Below are positions 5,206 through 7,888 of a stretch of DNA of 7,888 nucleotides, piece by piece. The notes under the pieces are model-generated. The model was not told the DNA's origin and searched no databases. It was given only the letters and a program-made list of their open reading frames with translations. Each line of letters begins with the position of its first letter. Position 1 is the first letter of the stretch. The position numbers and the translations under genes are program-made. The DNA comes from Candidatus Aerophobota bacterium. Lineage in GTDB: Bacteria; Aerophobota; Aerophobia; Aerophobales; B3-G15. Where the stretch lies: NCBI GenBank assembly GCA_003648845.1, contig QMQA01000047.1:1-7888 (forward strand), read 5' to 3'.

Positions 5206-5315
5206 TGCTCTATAATAATGTGTGGGTTTAAAAATGAAAGAAGCCGAAAAATTGGATCCAGAGCTACGCTACCAACAAAAGTTTCTGATTTAAAGATATA
5301 TTATCCTGTTTTTTC

Positions 5316-5344
5316 TTGACAAGAATGATTATTTATCTTAATAT
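5316..5344 (+). promoter_or_regulatory. Sigma70-type promoter of the wzz-like gene
   Basis: TTGACA (5316-5321), a 17-bp spacer and TAATAT (5339-5344): a consensus -35 and a five-of-six -10 at ideal spacing. It predicts a leader of nearly 60 nt before the TTG at 5409. It lies just outside the right direct repeat, so it belongs to the chromosomal backbone. Confidence 0.75.
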
Positions 5345-5408
5345 AACTACTAAAAAAGAAATTAAAGTCTCTTTTTTCTGATAATTTTTATTGATGAGGC
5401 GAAAAAAT

Positions 5409-7031
5409 TTGAGCGAAGAATATGAGGAAATTGATCTTCGGGACTATATCAAGGTACTCCTGAGGCAAAAGTGGATTGTTATTTGCCTCACCCTGGGAGC
5501 AATAATAGGTGCAACAGTAGTAAATTTTTTTATCCTGAAGCCCGTTTATCAGGCAAAGGCGATCTTGCTGGTACCTAAATTCACCCCGGCTGTTGTCTCT
5601 AAAAGCATGACCATTGAAGAATATATAAACCTCCAGACTCTGGTGCCAAAAACACTTTCTCCTGATGCCTATGCTGCCCTTTTGAAAACCCCTGCTCTCG
5701 AAAGAGAAATTATCAACACCCTTAACCTTAGAAACTTCTCGGGTGAGATTTTGTCTCCGGATGAGCTTGAAAAGATGGTGGAAATAGAAGCTGTAAAGAA
5801 TACCGATTTAATTCAGATAAGAGTGGAACATTACAACCCGCAGAAGGCTGCTGAGATAGCCAATACCTGGGCCCGGTTATTTGTGGAAGAGAGTAAAAAA
5901 TCTGATATTCAAAGTGCTCTTAGTTCAGAGGAAGCTGTCAGGAAACAATTAGAAATTGCTAAAATGAACTTAATGAAGGCCGAAGAGGAAAAGAAAGATT
6001 TTCAAAAGAGGAACAGAATTCTCGTATTGGAAAAACAGGTTAACAGTAAGGTAAATAAGATAGCAGAATTTAATGCAAGATTATCTGATATTGACCGGCT
6101 GCTCCAGAAAACAAAAATGGAGATCAAAATATGGCTTTTCACTTTGATAAAGGGCGAGATGAGTGCTTATGAGTCAAGATTGGCAGATATAAGGCTCATC
6201 TTGCTCAAGCAAAAATTGGAAAAGGGAAAAATAAAAGATGAGTTAAAAGGTCAGACCAAGACACTCATCCTTCGTGAATCGTTAATTAAGGACGAGTACC
6301 TGGCCAAACTGTTAGCTGATCTTACAGAACAAAGTGCTATCTCTTTGGGTAACCTGGGGTTAGAAAGCGAAAAAGTGAACCCTATCTATCAAAATTTAAA
6401 ACAAAGGTTGGTAAACTTAAATATCTCTCAGGAAGTTTTGATAAAAGAAGCAGAAGAGTTAGAAGGTGCCGTTGGGGAACTTGAAAAAATATTATCCGCT
6501 CTACAGCAGCAACTTTCAAATGATGAATTAGAATATCAGAGATTGCCTTTCGTCGTCCATTCTATCTTATCTAAGTTGAGAAAAGTACAACTTGGAAGTC
6601 TCAGAAGCTCAATAGCAAAAAAGCTGGAAGGGCAATTAGTAGATGCAACTATTTCAATTCAATCCCTTCTGGAGGAAAAAAGACAGTTAAAGGACCATGT
6701 TAAAAGGTACTCAGAAGAACTTAACGAGCTTCAGGTAATGTTAGAGACCGAAAAATTAAAACTGAAAGATTTAGAGCGAAAACTTCGTATAGCAGAATCA
6801 ACCTGCGAGATGCTCTCAAAAAAATTAGAGGAGGCTCGTATTGCTACTACCATGAAGACCGATAAGGTAAAAATTGCTTCCTTGGCTGCTGAGCCAAAAC
6901 GCCCTATTAAACCCCGGAAAAAACAAAACATTTTAATCAGCGGGATTCTGGGATTATTTGGAGGGGTACTGGTAGCATTCTTTGTGGACTGGTGGACAAA
7001 AGGAGGGACTAATGCAGAAAAGAGAAATTAA
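5409..7031 (+). CDS. Wzz/GumC-type polysaccharide chain-length determinant (polysaccharide co-polymerase)
   Basis: This is a 540-residue inner-membrane protein. The N-terminal Wzz domain starts EEYEEIDLRDYIKVLLRQKW, with a first membrane helix at about 22-43. The periplasmic Wzz core follows (YQAKAILLVP, 47-56), then a very long, mostly coiled-coil region (about 165-480). A proline-containing EPKRPIKPRKK stretch leads into the second helix (about 507-529) and a short cytoplasmic tail. No Walker-motif tyrosine kinase is fused. Such proteins control chain length of O-antigen, capsule or exopolysaccharide. I chose TTG at 5409 because GATGAGG (5393-5399) fits as its ribosome site. Starts at TTG 5391 or ATG 5394 would add 5-6 residues but have no such site. 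No glycosyltransferase or export gene is visible beside it. Confidence 0.88.
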   Translation: MSEEYEEIDLRDYIKVLLRQKWIVICLTLGAIIGATVVNFFILKPVYQAKAILLVPKFTPAVVSKSMTIEEYINLQTLVPKTLSPDAYAALLKTPALEREIINTLNLRNFSGEILSPDELEKMVEIEAVKNTDLIQIRVEHYNPQKAAEIANTWARLFVEESKKSDIQSALSSEEAVRKQLEIAKMNLMKAEEEKKDFQKRNRILVLEKQVNSKVNKIAEFNARLSDIDRLLQKTKMEIKIWLFTLIKGEMSAYESRLADIRLILLKQKLEKGKIKDELKGQTKTLILRESLIKDEYLAKLLADLTEQSAISLGNLGLESEKVNPIYQNLKQRLVNLNISQEVLIKEAEELEGAVGELEKILSALQQQLSNDELEYQRLPFVVHSILSKLRKVQLGSLRSSIAKKLEGQLVDATISIQSLLEEKRQLKDHVKRYSEELNELQVMLETEKLKLKDLERKLRIAESTCEMLSKKLEEARIATTMKTDKVKIASLAAEPKRPIKPRKKQNILISGILGLFGGVLVAFFVDWWTKGGTNAEKRN

Positions 7032-7134
7032 AACTGGCAGGATAAAAGCAAAAAGAATGCTGTTTAATGTAATTATATGGAGCAGCATTATTGCAAGCGC
7101 TATTGTGGCTTTAATATTAAAATTTATGCCCTAA
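7012..7134 (+). CDS. 40-residue single-span membrane protein overlapping the wzz end
   Basis: AGGAGG (7001-7006) lies 5 nt before an ATG. The product has a basic N-terminus (MQKREIKTGRIKAKR) followed by one hydrophobic helix, roughly residues 17-37, and ends KFMP. The basic start predicts an N-in orientation. It overlaps the last 20 nt of the wzz-like gene in another frame, so it is probably co-translated with it. It does not resemble a family I can name. A role as small partner of the Wzz-type protein is a guess from position. The strong ribosome site together with the charge and hydrophobicity pattern argues that it is real. Confidence 0.6.
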   Translation: MQKREIKTGRIKAKRMLFNVIIWSSIIASAIVALILKFMP

Positions 7135-7148
7135 CTTCCGGAGGAAAG

Positions 7149-7631
7149 TTATACAAAACTTTTGAGTTTACGGGAATAAAAATGACACAGAGCAACAGCG
7201 ATAGCATCCGATGCATCATCGGGAGTGGGAAGAGAGGATAAATTAAGGATCTTTTTAATCATATGCTGAATCTGCTCCTTGCGAGCTCTTCCATAACCAG
7301 CTATAGCCTGTTTTACCTCTAAGGGAGTGTAGCTAAAAACTCTGGCTCCCTGAGAAGATACTGCCAGAAGAATAACTCCCCTTGCCTGCCCTACGGAAAG
7401 AGCAGTTTTAATATTCTGGTTGAAAAATACATCTTCTACCGCTATCTCTTCAGGGCAGAACCTTTCTACAATACATTTTATTTGCTTATAAATGGCCCTT
7501 AGCCTTTGAACCATCCCTTCTTTGCTGGACGTCCGAAGGCAACCATAATCAATAAGCTGAGGAGAATCTTCAACATCAATCACGCCATATCCTGTTGCCG
7601 CCGTTCCTGGATCTACTCCAAGAATAACCAT
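7149..7631 (-). CDS. ruvC: Holliday junction endodeoxyribonuclease RuvC
   Basis: The protein has 160 residues, close to the usual RuvC length. It begins MVILGVDPGTAATGYGVI. The catalytic acids are D7 (VDPG), E66 (AVEDVFF) and the C-terminal pair in PDDASDAIAVA (137-147), all in the RuvC order. SVGQARGVILLA (79-90) and YTPLEVKQAIAGYGRARKEQ (101-120) are also diagnostic. As a dimer it resolves Holliday junctions, normally together with the RuvAB branch-migration motor, and acts in recombinational repair. The ATG is 2 nt after the folP stop and lacks a clear ribosome site, so translation is probably coupled to folP. ruvA and ruvB are not visible downstream, where the wzz operon converges. All catalytic residues are intact. 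Confidence 0.97.
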   Translation of the reverse strand: MVILGVDPGTAATGYGVIDVEDSPQLIDYGCLRTSSKEGMVQRLRAIYKQIKCIVERFCPEEIAVEDVFFNQNIKTALSVGQARGVILLAVSSQGARVFSYTPLEVKQAIAGYGRARKEQIQHMIKKILNLSSLPTPDDASDAIAVALCHFYSRKLKSFV

Positions 7632-7633
7632 GG

Positions 7634-7888
7634 TTAAACTTTACTTTGCAGGATAGCGTTTACCAGATCAACTACCTGGCGGGTCTCCTTTACATCATGA
7701 GTTCGTACTACTCTTGCACCACCCATAACAGCTACGGAGGTTGCAGCTAAACCCCCCGAAAGTCTTTCTTCCAGAGGAAGATTCAGAACCTTTCCTATAA
7801 AGGATTTTCGAGAAACACCTATCAAAATAGGTCTTCCCAGAATTTTTAATTTTTTTAAATTTTTTAAAATAAAAAGATTATGCTCTAC
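7634..7888 (-). CDS. folP: Dihydropteroate synthase, C-terminal part (5' end outside window)
   Basis: The frame stays open to the right edge, giving the last 84 residues; the TTG within it near 7825 is internal, not the start. GRPILIGVSRKSFIG (18-32) is the conserved late-barrel segment whose SRK residues line the pterin/phosphate pocket. SGGLAATSVAVMGGARVVRTHDV (44-66) is the C-terminal block, with T63-H64-D65-V66 matching the family's R-x-HDV motif. The enzyme joins 6-hydroxymethyl-dihydropterin pyrophosphate to p-aminobenzoate in folate synthesis and is the sulfonamide target. It lies directly upstream of ruvC, 2 nt apart, in what looks like one transcription unit. Confidence 0.95.
   Translation of the reverse strand, partial: VEHNLFILKNLKKLKILGRPILIGVSRKSFIGKVLNLPLEERLSGGLAATSVAVMGGARVVRTHDVKETRQVVDLVNAILQSKV

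Larger units (their letters stand above)
5049..5408. other. Divergent intergenic region between the DUF433 and wzz genes
   Basis: This 360-bp gap holds the antitoxin ribosome site and promoter, a 12-bp palindrome, the right copy of the direct repeat (5134-5205), a stretch with no recognisable function (5206-5315), the wzz promoter and its leader. In the leader AAAAAAGA and TCTTTTTT (5353-5377) could form a weak hairpin. I see no tRNA, integrase remnant or complete attC here. Confidence 0.6.

Noticed and set aside
5191..5216. TTGGCA and TATAAT on the plus strand at the R2 end as a promoter
   Set aside because: The spacing is only 14 bp and the better promoter for wzz lies downstream at 5316-5344.
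5234..5293. 19-codon plus-strand reading frame (MKEAEKLDPEL...) upstream of wzz, as a leader peptide
   Set aside because: It has no ribosome site and lies upstream of the predicted wzz promoter, so it would not be on that transcript.
7133..7150. Inverted repeat between the small membrane gene and ruvC as a bidirectional terminator
   Set aside because: The stem is short and imperfect and no T-run follows directly on either strand.

Overview
The window looks like AT-rich chromosomal DNA from an uncultured bacterium; I cannot name the phylum. Sigma70-type promoters, GTG and TTG starts and clear Shine-Dalgarno sites point to Bacteria. The outer genes are ordinary chromosomal ones. At the left edge is the N-terminal third of a UPF0282-like metallo-beta-lactamase-fold hydrolase (minus strand). 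At the right is a Wzz-type polysaccharide chain-length/co-polymerase gene with a tiny single-span membrane gene overlapping its end (plus strand). These converge on ruvC and the 3' end of folP (minus strand).

Between these flanks lies an accessory block of about 4.8 kb (350-5205), bracketed by two near-identical 71/72-bp direct repeats (350-420 and 5134-5205). Most of the block is an integron gene-cassette array read on the minus strand, right to left. The single genes are separated by 78-88 bp attC-type recombination sites with R''/R' core boxes, pairing L''/L' arms and variable hairpin tips. Four sites are complete (4008-4087, 3296-3381, 2338-2425, 1388-1465). A fifth (421-482) has lost one arm at the left direct repeat. 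The two ends of a cassette are inverted copies of each other over 15-17 bp, which independently fixes the cassette boundaries. No integrase gene is visible, so within the window this is a cluster of attC sites lacking integrase (CALIN-like), or the distal part of a larger integron.

Cassettes in array order (right to left): a small unrecognised gene, apparently frameshifted; a class I SAM methyltransferase; a secreted COG1237-like metallo-beta-lactamase-fold hydrolase; a TauE/SafE-family membrane transporter; and a membrane-anchored DUF6544-like protein. Upstream of the array, still inside the repeats, is a DUF433/DUF5615 pair, a probable antitoxin/PIN-like toxin operon. It has its own promoter and a 12-bp palindrome placed like an autoregulatory operator. 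Such modules can stabilise cassette arrays.

The cassette genes show no shared pathway. They are better seen as independently acquired functions, three of the five being membrane or exported proteins. A promoter-like sequence at 4387-4415 faces into the first cassette and could drive the array. The direct repeats suggest that the block entered, or could leave, by recombination at a 71-bp site between the UPF0282 and wzz genes.
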